64,000 bases of DNA from Mycoplasmopsis anatis (GCF_900660655.1 NZ_LR215035.1:186001-250000), one strand, 5' to 3'; shown: positions 43,299 to 55,547, numbered from the stretch's first letter. Numbers and translations: made by a program. The notes: generated by a model not told the origin, from the letters alone.

Positions 43299-44267
43299 TT
43301 GAGATTGGGGATATTATTAATTAAAATAACTTTAAAAGCAACACATATATTAGTAAACGTCATCGAAGCAATTATATTTTTAGTTTGTTACACCTTCACA
43401 ACACTTTTTGGTAGTCAGGTTAGTTTTTATACCTTAATACCATTATTAGTGTTCTATCCGTTAAATTTCCTTCTTTATATCCTATTCAAAAAGAAATTGA
43501 CTCCTAAAGAGATAATTAAAAATAATATTTTTGTTTCCGTAGGTATATTGATAGTTTTTTACTTTTTCATATTACCTCTACAGGTAAATGATACAGTTAG
43601 AATATTATCTATCTCTATGAATGAAGAAAAACTTTTACATTTATATAATCACTACTATGGAATATCTCATGCTAGATTTATTTTAGTATTTATATTTATG
43701 CTTAGTATGATTTTTTCAAACAATTTACCAATTATAGTATTAGATAAACGCCAACTAAGTTTTAAACATAAAATAGATAAAAGTTCAATAAAAAACATAA
43801 TATTTTATAGTTTTATCTTCTTTTTGATTATATTAGTAAGTATCGTAATTTCACTAACTGGTCAAAATTTTAGATTCAGATTTATTTCGATTGTAATTTT
43901 GACAATTATTTTTACAGCTATTATCAATATTTATGAAGTAATTAAATATTTTGTCCAAAAAAGAAATTACTTATTATATGAACAAATAACTCAAAAAACA
44001 ATTAATCAATACTTAATTTCTTTAATTCTCGCCTGAATTCTAATGTTGACGATGACAATCAACTTTTCTACTATAAACTATGATAATTCAGAATATAATG
44101 AAATGTTTAATTTTTGAGTTCACTATAGAGCGATGATGTTTGGTGCTATAGGAATTGTTTATTTAATAATATACAGTGTAAAAATTACTTCTCATTTTTG
44201 AATAAATTCTTTTATCAAAACCAAAAACAAGAAACAAATAGCACAACTTAAAGGACTTAGGGATTAA
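43299..44267 (+). CDS. Multi-pass membrane protein of unknown function
   Basis: A 322-residue hydrophobic protein with about eight membrane helices (for example HILVNVIEAIIFLVCYTF, SVGILIVFYFFILPL, IIFYSFIFFLIILVSIV) and a Lys-rich C-terminus. The start is uncertain: no ATG is available early, the frame opens after a TAG at 43287, and TTG at 43299 or 43305 are the options, with GGGG near the latter. It may have lost its original start together with the damaged nucleotidyltransferase just upstream. No family recognised. Confidence 0.55.
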
Positions 44268-44280
44268 CTCCTAAGTTTTT
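44255..44280 (+). terminator. Terminator overlapping the membrane-protein stop codon
   Basis: ACTTAGG and CCTAAGT flank an 8-base loop that contains the stop codon, followed by TTTTT. Confidence 0.8.
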
Positions 44281-44397
44281 AATTATTTTTATACTTCATT
44301 AAAACTTAATAATGTACTTCAAGTAGAATTATGGAAAATTTTTCATAGTAAAAAAATATCGAGATTTCAGAATTTTTATTAAATTTACCTTTTATAC

Positions 44398-44416
44398 TAT
44401 AAAATAGCATTATAAA
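44398..44416 (+). promoter_or_regulatory. Promoter region of the maltodextrin transport operon
   Basis: Two TATAAA boxes (44398-44403 and 44411-44416) stand just before the palindrome at 44419, so transcripts should start at about 44410 or 44423. The first gene begins at 44517, leaving a leader of about 90-105 bases. Confidence 0.45.
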
Positions 44417-44418
44417 AG

Positions 44419-44432
44419 CTTGACTGGTCAAG
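44419..44432. promoter_or_regulatory. Candidate GntR operator (transport operon)
   Basis: CTTGACTGGTCAAG, a perfect inverted repeat (CTTGAC/GTCAAG) with a TG centre, placed at or just after the probable transcription start. Its reverse complement matches 12 of 14 bases of the palindrome at 56272, before the pullulanase gene. The GntR-family gene at 55548 is the obvious candidate regulator. Confidence 0.6.
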
Positions 44433-44516
44433 TCCATTAATCATAAGATTAAACAAGAAAAAAAGTTTTTATCCAATATTAATATTTATAAAAATTATAA
44501 TATTGTAGGACATAAA

Positions 44517-44966
44517 ATGAAAAAAATAGTAAAACACAAAAAGATTCCTTTTATTACTAAATTAAGATACTTATTTATTGGTAAAAGACCAACAGAGAGA
44601 AAGACTCTTCCAAAAATTCAAGAATATCTATATTTATGTTTTAACTCAATTTATATTTTATGTTTCACAATATACTTAGTAAATGTTTTGATTCAAAAAA
44701 GATTTGATTTTTCTATTCAAAAATTTTCAGAAGTTTTGATGGAATGACAACAAAATATTATTGTTAGAGCATTTGTTACATTATTCATAATGGTTTTGAT
44801 TATAAATATAATTTTAGCTATTCATGTATTTTATATTATTAAGAAAACTGAATTTAACAGATGGATAGGATATTTATCAATATTATTCTCAATTTTATTG
44901 TTAAGTCCTTTTGCAATTGTGTTTTCGTATGTAGCATATGAAAAAAATCAAATAGCGTTTGAATAA
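44517..44966 (+). CDS. Membrane protein, first gene of the sugar ABC operon
   Basis: A 149-residue protein with three or four membrane helices (about 40-60, 80-105, 115-142) and a basic N-terminus. GTAGGA lies 5 bases before the ATG. It is followed 13 bases later by the sugar-binding lipoprotein and read from the operator-bearing promoter, so it probably serves the transporter. No known family; similar small membrane proteins occur twice more in this operon (47430 and 53094). Confidence 0.6.
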
Positions 44967-44979
44967 AATAAGGAGAAAT

Positions 44980-47430
44980 ATGAAATTTAACAAATTTTCA
45001 AAATTAGTTATAGGTTTAAGTGGAGTAACTTCTTTAACAGCTTTAACAGCATTATCTGCAGCATGTGATAAAAAACAAACCCCTCAAGATCCTGGTAAAG
45101 GAGTTGTATCTGAGAACAAAGAGATCGTTATTGCTGTTGATGGTGTTCAAAGAGGAATGTATGACAACGTTGTTAAAGAGTTTAACAAATCTGAATACCA
45201 CACAAAATTAGGTTACAATATCAAATTAATTGAAAAAGATGTGTGAAGTGCCTTAGATACTACAGTTGGTGCTACTGATACTAAAGCTGTTCCTGATATT
45301 TTCTATGGACCTCATGATAGAGTTACTTCATCAGTTCAAGGTAATACAGTTGTTGATTACAATGCTTTTTTACAAAACACTAAATATAGTGGTAAAAACA
45401 TTTGGAAGGCAATTTTAGGTGATGGAGCTTCAGATGAATTAGTTAAAAGTTTAGTAGAATTTGGTTCTGTTGAAGGTATTGGTAAGAAATCAAATAATAT
45501 AATTTCAAAATTTGTAGCGTTAAGACATAACCAAGAAGGAATAGTCTTAGCGACAAATAAATCACTTGCCGAAGCAAGAGAGGAACTTTCTAACCCAGAG
45601 AGTGATTCGATGGCTGAATTAGTAGCTAAAGGTGAAGCAATTTTTAGAATTCAAGACTTTTGATATGGAAATGGTATTCTTGGCGGTGTATTTGACAAAT
45701 TGTCTAAAGAAAATCCAGAAAATAGAAACTATGACAACTTAATGTCTAAAGTTTTATATTCTTTAGGTGCTAAAATTACAACAGGATTTAATGGTGATAG
45801 CGATTCACAAAACTCACCTGAAGTAATTGAAGCATATAAAAAAGCTGTCTTTACTGCAGCTAAATTAGTATATCCAATTTTTGACGCAGTTTATAATAAA
45901 ACACCTGAAGAATATAGTAAAACACCTTGAGGTAAAAAAGGTATTAAAGTTGAAACTTTAGAATCATTATTCACAAATGATATGGGTCAAGTTCAAAATA
46001 CAATTTGAAACTTGCTTAAAGAGAAAAAGATTAGCTACGCAATGGTTGGAACATGAGACATTCAAAATACTCAACAAACAGCCAATGCACAAACCTTTAT
46101 TAATACTATTAAAGTAACTGATGATTATGACTATATTCAAGCTCCAGGTTCATGAAGTTTCATGGTTAATATTAGAAATAACGCATATTCAGCTGCTCGT
46201 AGAGAAGCTTTAGTGGAAATTCTTAAATTAATTTATAGTCCTAAATCATGATTAGAATACTACAAGAGCGATTCTAAAATTCCATTTGTCGAAAAACAAA
46301 AAGAACAATTGATTGCAGATGCAAGAAATTACTCACAACCAGAAACTCAAAGATTATTAAAATTAGTTAAAGACAATACTGGATATGACACATTTGACGA
46401 ATTTTCTGAAAAATTCGAGGAATATAAACCAGTATATAGTCTAAGTAAAAATAAACTACTAAAAGACTCTATGTGAGTAAAAGAAGTTAAATCAATTGCT
46501 GATGTTAAAGCGGCATATTTAAATGAATACTCAAAAGTTCCTGGATTTGATAAACAATTAGATAGTTTCTTAACTGATCAAACTAATAATGGATCAGTTA
46601 TTGGTTTAAGAAATTACGAAGCAACAATTTTTGGAATTGATGTAAATGAAGAAAATAATCCTAACTGACTTCAATCATATATTCTTTCAAAAAGTGTATT
46701 CAATGAAACAACAGATCCATTATTTAATGAACTAGTTGAAGGAGATGGTTTCCACGTTAGAAAAATAGAAAAATTCATCTTTGGTGCTAACGGAGATAAC
46801 GGTTCTGAAATCGATGCTTTATTCGCATCATTGTCTACAGCAATTAATGAAAATAAACTTGAAGAAAAATACAATGAAGTTATTGCTAAAGCCAAAAAAA
46901 TCGCTTCATTTGCAGCTAATAAACCTAGTGATGAAGTAATCGAAAAAGCAACAAGACAATTATTCAACAACTACGTTTATGACGTTCAAATTCAAAACTT
47001 ATCACAAAAAATTGTTAAAACCCAAAAAATTACTAAAAAAGATGGTTCACAATCAGAGTGAACAATTGAAAAAGCAGCTGCTATTTTAGAAAATATTCAA
47101 AAGTTAAACAGTATTGGAAAAATTATTGATGTTGTTACATCAACAAAAGAAATTTCTAATGGAGGATTAGGAGTTTTCAAAACTCAAAATTCACGTATTG
47201 ACAGCGGTAACCCACAATTTGGAACAGTAGCTTGAGCAACATGAAATGATAAAACATTTGGTTCAAAAGAATTTATTAAAAGCATTCATGATAATGATGC
47301 AGATAAAAATGTATCTGAAGAAGAATTTGCACAAGCAATTTACAATAACTTAAGCAAGTTATTCAGAGATGGGGCTCGTGTAGTTGAAAGCTCTCAAAGT
47401 TCAACAGTTATTACATTTGATAATGAATAA
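44980..47430 (+). CDS. Oversized sugar-binding lipoprotein of an ABC importer
   Basis: An 816-residue extracytoplasmic binding protein with lipobox SAAC (Cys29). Strands and motifs after residue 40 (EIVIAVDGVQRGMYDNVVKE, then PDIFYGPHDR and a GSWSFMVNI region near 390) fit the fold of maltose/maltodextrin-binding proteins. It is nearly twice the usual length of about 420 residues; the second half (from about 500) is an additional helical region. AAGGAGA precedes the ATG at 44980. The gene ends in TAATG overlap with the next. Maltodextrin specificity is inferred from the downstream enzymes. Confidence 0.8.
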
Positions 47431-47948
47431 TGAATTACTATAAGAAACTAAAAAGAAACCTATCTAAAAGAGAATTTTATCTTTATGTTACTGGAATGTC
47501 ATTTGTAACATTTGTTTCAGTATTTTGAATAGTTTCATTCTTTGTTTTCCCAATTTCTAAACCAGAAAATATTGATCCATCTTTATCTAAAGATCAACTA
47601 ATTCAAGGTGCTAGCAAATACCTAAATAATTTTGCATTATCAAAAATATTATCTTACATAGCAAACTCATTAATTCTAATATTCTTCTTAATATATGTCT
47701 GATTACTTAGAGGTAAAATAAGTTGTGGATATGGATTCTATATAAGTTTTATAACACTATTCATTATTTTGGTAGGTATACCATTTATTCAATGAAATCA
47801 AATAACAACAAGCCAAAAATCCATTGGCTTGTTGTTATCATTTAGTAATTTATTTATAGCGATTACTCTGACGGTATACATGTTTGTATTATATAGAGAT
47901 AGAAGAATTCAAGAATTTGAATGAATAAAAAACAAAGGAAGGAGATAA
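47430..47948 (+). CDS. Accessory membrane protein of the sugar ABC operon
   Basis: A 172-residue protein with four membrane helices and an extracytoplasmic loop (about residues 45-75) between the first two. It is coupled to the binding-protein gene by TAATG overlap and followed 3 bases later by the MalF-type permease. Three TGA-Trp codons hide it under the standard code. No family recognised. A helper of the permease is the simplest guess. Confidence 0.6.
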
Positions 47949-47951
47949 TTT

Positions 47952-50933
47952 ATGGATAATCTTAAGTTGTATAACTGATATGGTGAAGAATTTGAACCAA
48001 TACTCCCTGAAATTGGTCATAGTTTAAAGGCATACAAACACCATGTTCGTAACATTCATACTAGAAGCACAGATAAAATCAATTTAAGAAAAAAAATCGA
48101 AAAAGATCTTTTTCTGAGAGCTAGATACAAAATAACAACTAACCTAAAAAGAGAATTATCAAGTCATAAGGTTGCATTTAAAAATAAAGCCAAAGTCATT
48201 CAAGATTCAATAAGAAGATTAAAACATTCTAAAAATTTAGAAACTTTAATAAAATTTGAAATTAAGAAAATTCAAAAACAAAAACAAGACATAAAAATTT
48301 ATTCATTCGATTTCCTAAAATCACTAGAAAAAACTGCTGATGATTTAGAGCGAAAAAAACTTCTTATTAATAATTTAATTCACAAAACAAAATTAGAAGA
48401 AAATGATTTATTTAAAAAATATTGTATTTTTTCAATATCCTTACTTTATTTAAAATCTAATAAATCATATATTATTGGTGACTTAATTAAAATTGATACA
48501 TTAAACCAAAGTAAACTTCATGATTTTGAAAAAGAATGCATTAAAAGTTTAGAAAATCCTAATCAATTTTTTACTGACTTTTTAAATGAGTTAGAAAAGT
48601 CTAGAATCGCTTTGGTTCAAAAAAAATTAAATCTTAAAGAAGAATTAAAACAAACTAAAAGTATTGAAAAAAGAAAATTTATCATTGAAAAAAATAATAT
48701 TAAACTTTCTGCTAAAAAGAGAATAATAGAATTAGAATACGACTATAATCAAAAAATTGAACAACAAAAAACTGAAGCCAAAGAAATAAAAGCTGCTTCT
48801 TTAAAAAAGATTAAAGAAAATAAAGAAGCGATTATATCTGTTCAAAGAAACAACAAACATAAAATATATAAAATTAAACACTCCACAAAGAAAAAACTAG
48901 CAGCTCTTAAAAAAACATATAAAAGCGCCGTTAAAAGTGAAATGTTAAAAATTGATGATATTCTTCAAAAAGAATTTGATGCATTTATAAACAAATATAA
49001 TTTAGAGCTTGCATATAACAAAGATACTCAAGTTTTTTATAAAAAATATTTCTTCAATATCTTTAATAAACTTAAAGTTAAGAAAGAAGTAAAGCAATAC
49101 CTTAAATCAAGTTATTTACTATCTCAATCACAAATTTTAGAGAAAACATCTTATGAATCTAAGTTTAAAAAAGTTGAATCTGATTCATTAAGAGATAAAG
49201 TTCTTGAAGATAAAAAAATAAGAGAAAAGTACATCTTTGAGAAAATACAAGCAAAATATACAATGCATACTCTTAAGAAAGAAAATAAACTTCAATTAGA
49301 AAAGAGCGAGTTTAAGAAGAATAAAAATCAATTCAAGAAAAATTATTTAAATTCTCTTAAAGAGTTTAGACTCAAAAGAAAAGCAAAAGAAATAACCAAA
49401 CAAGCATTTCAAAATAAAAAAATTGAGCTTAAGGTAGCTTATAAAGAATCTGTAAGAGAATGTGTATTAAACTCACAAGTCTTCAGAAATAAAAATATTT
49501 TAAAAACGCATGAATTTAGAAAACTATCCGAAAGAAAAATAAATAAAAAATTATATGATTCAAAAATAACTGAGGCACAAAAATCAATACCAACTGAATG
49601 CATCAAAAACCTAAGATACTACTCTTTAATACTTGGGTTCCTATTCCCAGGTTTATCAGAGATATTATTCTTTAAACAAAGAACTAAAGGTGTTATAATG
49701 CTCTTGGTTGCTGTTCTTATATGAACATTAGTTGTTCCCTTTTCATTTGGAGCTTATTGAAGTAAAATGAATGGAATTCCAGGTCTTTATGACCTAGGTT
49801 CAGGAATATTAGATGCCCAAAAAGGAATTTTTCCTGATGCTAGATATTATTTATTTGGTGCAGTTATTTCTATTTTTGCAATGATATTTTCAATTATTTA
49901 TTTAAGTGTTTCATCTATTTCTTCATTCAGAGTTGCTAAAGCTCTTGAACAAGGGTCAAGACCATCTAATTGAACTCACACAAAACGTTGAATTAAAACA
50001 GGTGGTTTCCCTTGAATGATTTCTATTGGTGGTTGAACATTGATGATCTTTATTGTTGCAGCCCCAATAGTTACTTCGGTTTTATTATCATTTACTAACT
50101 ATGGATTTAATCATCAAGCACCAACGCAAGCTGTTGATTGAGTTGGATTAAAACAATGAGGTTTATGATGAGTGTTCAGAGAAAATAATTTATTCTTATC
50201 ATTAAGTAGAGTTATTGGTTGAACAATCGTATGAACAATTTCATCAACATTAATTCCTATAACGTTAGGTATAATTATTGCTATTTTAGCAAATAATAAT
50301 AGAATTAAAGGTAGAAAATTCTTTAGAGTAGTATTTATATTACCTTGAGCTATCCCTGCATTTATTTCAATAATGTTTTTAAGAAATGCCTTTCAAGGTG
50401 GCCAATATGGTTATATAAACTATATCTTGCTATCTTTAGGAATTATTAAAGAAAGTGTTAACTGACTTAATCAAATAGATACTGCTAGAGCATTGGTTAT
50501 TCTTGTTCAAACTTGAATTGGATATGCTTGAATTTTCATGTTAGTTACCGGTAACTTACAATCTATTCCAAAAGATATATATGAAGCAGCAAGTGTTGAT
50601 GGAGCAAAAGGTAAGGATGTATTTATTAAAATAACATTGCCTTCACTATTATTATCAATTGCACCTATGTTGATTGGACAATTTGTGGGAGCATTTAACA
50701 ACTTTACCACAATCAGTTTATTTACTGGTGGTGGTCCTGCTTTTGCCGAACCTACTGTATTTGGTGAAGCATCAACAGATATTATTATTTCTTGAGTTTA
50801 TAAATTAACAACCGGAACAGTTCAAATTGATGGAAACCAAGCCTTTGCTGCAGCTTTAACAACTTTTGCTTCAATTTTCAGTATTGCTATTGCTGCAAAA
50901 GGATTTATAAAATCAATGTCAAGGAGGGATTAA
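47952..50933 (+). CDS. MalF-type sugar permease with a 550-residue N-terminal coiled coil
   Basis: A 993-residue protein. Residues about 560-993 are a MalF-like ABC permease: membrane helices, PAIPAFISIMFLR-like region, and the EAA loop EAASVDGAKGKDVFIKITLP (about 877-896) that docks the ATPase. Residues 1-550 are unlike any MalF: a highly charged Lys/Glu helix predicted to be cytoplasmic coiled coil. Typical MalF proteins have 300-500 residues. GGAAGGAGA is the ribosome binding site. The frame is continuous from 47952, with no stop between the parts, so this is one gene rather than two. Role of the extension unknown. Confidence 0.82.
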
Positions 50934-51892
50934 TGCTAATTAGAAGAAAAACTTTTTATAATTCTTTATCAAAGAAAATTCATGACAGTGTAAATGAGAA
51001 AAAACTGCAACCAAAGAGAATTTCTTTCAATGATTCAGATTCTAAACCTCCTACACCGATTGAAATTGTTTGAATTTTTATAAATTATGCAATTTTATTA
51101 TTTTGATCATTAATTGTATTATTTCCAATTGTTTCATTAATCATTTCAGCATTTAACGTTCAAAATACTCGTATTATCTCAATTTATCCATTTAAATTTG
51201 GATTAGATAATTTCAAATATTTATTCTATAATGAAAGAAGTTTATTTCTAACTTGATATAAAAACACAATTATCATTGCTGTGTTAACAATGATTATTTC
51301 CACTGTTTTTGTTGCATTAAATGGATATGCTTATTCTAGATTTAAATTCGCTGGTTCAAAACACTCTTTAACAATCATTATGTTACTTCAAATGATTCCG
51401 GCAACTAGTTCATTAATATGTCTTTACATTTTAGTTGGTTTAGGTGAAAGTATTGGTATAGACCCTAAAATAATGCTAGTGTTGATTTATTCTGGTGGAG
51501 CAGTCGCTTCAAATACATTCATGTTAAAAAGTTATTTGGATACACTTTCAACAGAACTTGATGATTCAGGTAAAGTTGATGGTTGTTCTAACTGAGGATT
51601 ATTCTTCAAAATTTTAGTTCCAGTTATTAGACCTGCACTCATAATGGTTGCCCTTTGATCGTTTTTAACACCATTTACTGATGTTATACTACCAAAATTT
51701 GTTTTAAGAACACAAAGTGAAAGAACCTTAGCTGTTGGATTAGACACATTTCTTAACACTGACCCTAAATATGTAAATGCAGGGGCATATGGTGCTGGTT
51801 CAATTCTTGCATCATTACCAGCATTTTGCTTGTTTATGTACTTACAAAGATATATTGTTGGTGGTTTAAGTGATGGGGCCGTGAAAGGATAA
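50933..51892 (+). CDS. MalG-type sugar permease
   Basis: A 319-residue inner-membrane permease with six helices and the EAA-type loop in ELDDSGKVDGCSNWGLFFKI (about residues 202-221). The usual Glu-Ala-Ala start is replaced by Asp-Asp-Ser, while the D-G and following helix are kept. It starts by TAATG overlap with the MalF-type gene and is followed 2 bases later by the ATPase gene. Together with those it forms a CUT1-type carbohydrate importer. Confidence 0.9.
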
Positions 51893-51894
51893 TT

Positions 51895-53091
51895 ATGAAA
51901 AAATATCAAATTGAAAATAATGAGTTAGATCAAGAATTTAATCTTGAAACTGTAGACTTAGATAAATTGATTAATGAAGTTGGTGAAGTAAACAGAGTTA
52001 ATAATGGTGCTCATATCAAATTAGTTAATTTATCTAAAAAATATGAAGGAAATGAGAAGTATACTCTCGAAAATATTAATTTAGAAATTAAACCTGGTAC
52101 TTTTTGTATTTTCCTAGGACCTTCAGGTTGTGGAAAAACAACTTTATTAAGAATGATTGCCGGTCTAAACTCAATTACTAAAGGTGATTTGTTATTCAAT
52201 AATAAACGTTATAATAATCTTTTACCTAATGAGAGAAACATAGCTATGGTTTTTCAATCTTATGCATTATATCCACATATGAATGTTTATAATAACATCT
52301 CATTTGGTCTTAAAATAGCCAAAGAACGTAAAGATATTATCGATCGTAGAGTAAAAGATGTTGCTAAAATATTAAAAATTGATGATTATCTTTACAGAAA
52401 ACCACGTGATTTATCAGGTGGACAACGTCAAAGAGTTGCTATCGGAAGAGCTATCGCAAGAAAACCTCTGGTTTTCTTAATGGATGAGCCGCTTTCTAAC
52501 CTTGATGCTAAACTTCGTGAAAATATGCGTCGTGAAATTGTTAATATCCACAGAATGCTTAATACTACAAGTATTTATGTAACTCACGATCAACTTGAAG
52601 CTATGACTATGGGGGATCAGATCGTAGTATTCAACGATGGTAAAATCCAACAAAGTGGAACTGGACGTGATTTATACTTCAGACCTGCTAACTTGTTTGT
52701 TGCTACTTTTATAGGTTCACCAACTATGAACATTATTGAAGGAACAATAGTTAATGACAATTTTTTAAGTAATGACAAAAATGTTACATTAGAGATTGAT
52801 AATGATTATAAAAATAAATTAACTGAAAATCAAAAAGTGTCAATTGGTTATAGATCAGAAGATATTAAAATATTTACAAAACCAACTAAAAGTTCTATTA
52901 AAGGTAAAATATCAAACATTGAATTGATCGGTAAAGATCAACTTGTTGCGGTTAAATTATCCTCAGATATTGAAATAATTGCCAACTGCAGCAATGATAT
53001 AGAGTACGAATTGTTATCCGATGTTTATGTTGAATTTAACACTCAAAAAGTCCACATTTTTGACAGTGAGTCTACTAAGAGAATTAATTAA
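51895..53091 (+). CDS. Sugar ABC transporter ATPase, MalK/MsmK type
   Basis: A 398-residue ATPase. Walker A is LGPSGCGKTT (about residues 77-86), Q-loop MVFQSYALYPHM, signature LSGGQRQR, Walker B FLMDEPLSNLD, H-loop YVTHDQ. The C-terminal OB-like regulatory domain (from about 280) marks the MalK/MsmK/UgpC class, which powers import of sugars through MalFG. About 40 acidic residues precede the usual start of the domain. Two-base spacing after the MalG-type gene indicates an operon. Confidence 0.93.
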   Translation: MKKYQIENNELDQEFNLETVDLDKLINEVGEVNRVNNGAHIKLVNLSKKYEGNEKYTLENINLEIKPGTFCIFLGPSGCGKTTLLRMIAGLNSITKGDLLFNNKRYNNLLPNERNIAMVFQSYALYPHMNVYNNISFGLKIAKERKDIIDRRVKDVAKILKIDDYLYRKPRDLSGGQRQRVAIGRAIARKPLVFLMDEPLSNLDAKLRENMRREIVNIHRMLNTTSIYVTHDQLEAMTMGDQIVVFNDGKIQQSGTGRDLYFRPANLFVATFIGSPTMNIIEGTIVNDNFLSNDKNVTLEIDNDYKNKLTENQKVSIGYRSEDIKIFTKPTKSSIKGKISNIELIGKDQLVAVKLSSDIEIIANCSNDIEYELLSDVYVEFNTQKVHIFDSESTKRIN

Positions 53092-53093
53092 TT

Positions 53094-53675
53094 ATGAAAA
53101 ATTATTTATCAAGAAAAATTACTGTAATTCTAATATTTCTAATTTCATTAACTATCGGAATAATATTTATTAACTTGCTATTTAGATTGAATGCAAGAAT
53201 TAGTTGAGAACTTAACTGACTTAAAGAAAATCTTAGTGTTGAAAATCAAAATCAAATAAATGATAAATCAACTACTTATCAATTAAGATACTTAACAACA
53301 ATTTTTTCCACTGTTATAATTGTATGTTCATTATCAATTTCGGTAATATCTAGTTTAATTATTTACGGATTATTTAGCGAAAAATTTAATGGTTCAAATT
53401 TATATAAATTTATTTTATATTTAATAACTATAATTTTAATTGCAATGTTTATATTTTTAACATTGCAACCACAAGAAGTTGTAGTTCAAATGAAGAAAAT
53501 TCTCAATGGAAGAGATTTTTGAGTAAATATTAAAAGTGATAAAATAAGTTATGCGGATGCCTTCAGTGCATTTCTATTAACGTTTATTTTATTAATAATT
53601 ACTTTTATTTCAAAGAATTCGTTCGGTTATCTTAAAAAGGATATTTATTTATCAAGAAAATTTAAGTCACTATAA
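53094..53675 (+). CDS. Accessory membrane protein, last gene of the transport operon
   Basis: A 193-residue protein with four membrane helices (about 8-28, 62-85, 93-113, 160-180) and TGA-Trp codons. It follows the ATPase gene by 2 bases and precedes a strong terminator. Size and topology resemble the products at 44517 and 47430, though I see no clear sequence repeat among them. Function unknown. Confidence 0.6.
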
Positions 53676-53680
53676 CAAAG

Positions 53681-53701
53681 AGTTGCTTAGGCAACTTTTT
53701 T
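53681..53701 (+). terminator. Terminator after the sugar transport operon
   Basis: AGTTGC-TTAG-GCAACT followed by TTTTT, 5 bases after the stop codon. Confidence 0.85.
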
Positions 53702-53760
53702 GTTTCTTAACACATCAAGATTCAAAATTAACAAAAAACAAAAATTGGTAAAATCTTGGT

Positions 53761-55521
53761 ATGAAACAATTATCAAAATATGCAGAAAGTTTTTATGTAC
53801 AAAAACTCTCAGAAAACTCTCAATTAATTGCAAATTGAGACGACAAAAAGTTTAGTTATAATAAACTTTTAGACTACAAAAATTTATGACTTAATGCACC
53901 AATGTCTCATCCATTAAAAGAATTTAAGAATAGTGGAGTTATTTATCAAGTGTTGGTATACAATTTTGCTGACGGAAACAATGACGGAATTGGTGATTTT
54001 ATTGGGTTAAAAAATAAATTAGATTACTTTGTAAATTTAGGAGTTGACACCTTATTGTTAAGTCCGATTCATCCTTCGACATCATACCATGGTTATTCAG
54101 TGTTGAACTACTGTGATGTTGCTCCACAACTTGGAGGATTTAATGCCTTCTTGGAATTTCTAAATTGTGCTCACGACAAAGGTATAAAGGTTTATATTGA
54201 TTTTGTTTTTAATCATACTTCTTATGAACATCCATGATTTCAAGAAGCGTTGTTTGATAACCAAAAATTTATAGAATACTACGAATTTGATCGTGATGAA
54301 AATGATAAAGATTTAAGAGTCGATACTGAGTCACACAGAAAAAGATACCCCAATTTAGATACACCTTTAGGCGGTACAAATAAAAAGTATATCGGAAGAT
54401 TTTGAGCTGGTATGCCAGATTTAAACTTAGACAATCCTGTTGTTATAGAACAACTTTGTGAAATTCAGAAATTCTGAACCAAAGTTGGTGTTGATGGTTT
54501 TAGATATGATGCCTTTTCGGAATTCTTTAGTAGTGAATCAGAAACAAAGAATAATTTTAATGAAGCTAAGATTTTTAGAATGCTTAGAGAAGCTTCTAAC
54601 TCAATCACTGAAAAATACAATATGAATGAAGTATTTATGATTGGTGAATGACTAGCTGATCATAAAAAAGCGATGGAGTATTTAACATACAATAATAAAA
54701 CCGCTTTAAACACTATTTATGATGGTGGTGAACACTTTAAAGACCATGTAGATACTAGGGTAGGTTTCAACAAACTTGTAGATATTTGCAAAATGTATCA
54801 AAGAAGTTCTAAAGATAGTGTATGAGTTCCATTTTTAGAAAACCATGACACTAATCGCTGATTAGATGTGTATCGTCGTGAAATTTCTAAAATTTCACCT
54901 GAATCAAAAGAATATTTTAACTCATTAACTGAAGATGAAAAAGATGCTCAAAGAATTGCTCTTTTACAATTATTAATTCTTCCAGGACAACCAATTATTT
55001 ATTATGCTGATGAATTGTGTTATTATTCGACAAGAATTTATGATGATCCAGGATTAAGAGAACCTCTCAAATGATTAAATAAAAACGAAAATTGCGCAAT
55101 AGTAGAAAGAAAGATTGATGCAAGTCATGCGAATGTATTTCTAAACATTTCTTCTACAATTGCAGAAGTTGAAAAGGTTATTTCAGAAGATAATTCTATT
55201 TATAAATCTATTTCATTAATAAATAAAATAAGACAAAATAATCCATTCATAATGAAAACTGATCCAAACACTATTTTAGACCCATTTGATTTTGTTGATG
55301 CTGATGATTATAGTTCTGTTATTGTAAGATCTAAAGGCGAAAATAGTAGTGAATTCTTACTTTTTGCCTTTAACAATCATTTAAATACAAACAAAAAAAT
55401 GGGTAAAATTTCAAGAAAATATCGCTTTGAAGTTTTATATTCATATAAAGTTGAAGATCATTCATGGGGTGTAACCTTACCTATAAATAGTTGTGTATTG
55501 TATAAACTAACAAGAAAATAA
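53761..55521 (+). CDS. Alpha-amylase family (GH13) glycoside hydrolase
   Basis: A 586-residue cytoplasmic GH13 enzyme (no signal peptide) that should cleave alpha-glucosidic bonds in imported maltodextrin. Conserved regions are DFVFNHTS (I), GFRYDAFSE with the nucleophile Asp (II), MIGEWLAD with the acid Glu (III), and FLENHDTNR (IV). The N-terminal VIYQVLVYNFADGNNDGIGD is also typical. TAAAAT at 53749-53754 ends 6 bases before the ATG, suggesting a leaderless transcript separate from the transport operon. Exact specificity (amylase, glucosidase or neopullulanase) is not readable. Confidence 0.9.
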
Positions 55522-55537
55522 TAAAAATTTTGTAAAA

Positions 55538-55543
55538 TATAAT
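55538..55543 (+). promoter_or_regulatory. -10 box of the GntR-family gene
   Basis: TATAAT ending 4 bases before the ATG at 55548, consistent with a leaderless or near-leaderless mRNA. Confidence 0.5.
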
Positions 55544-55547
55544 TAAT

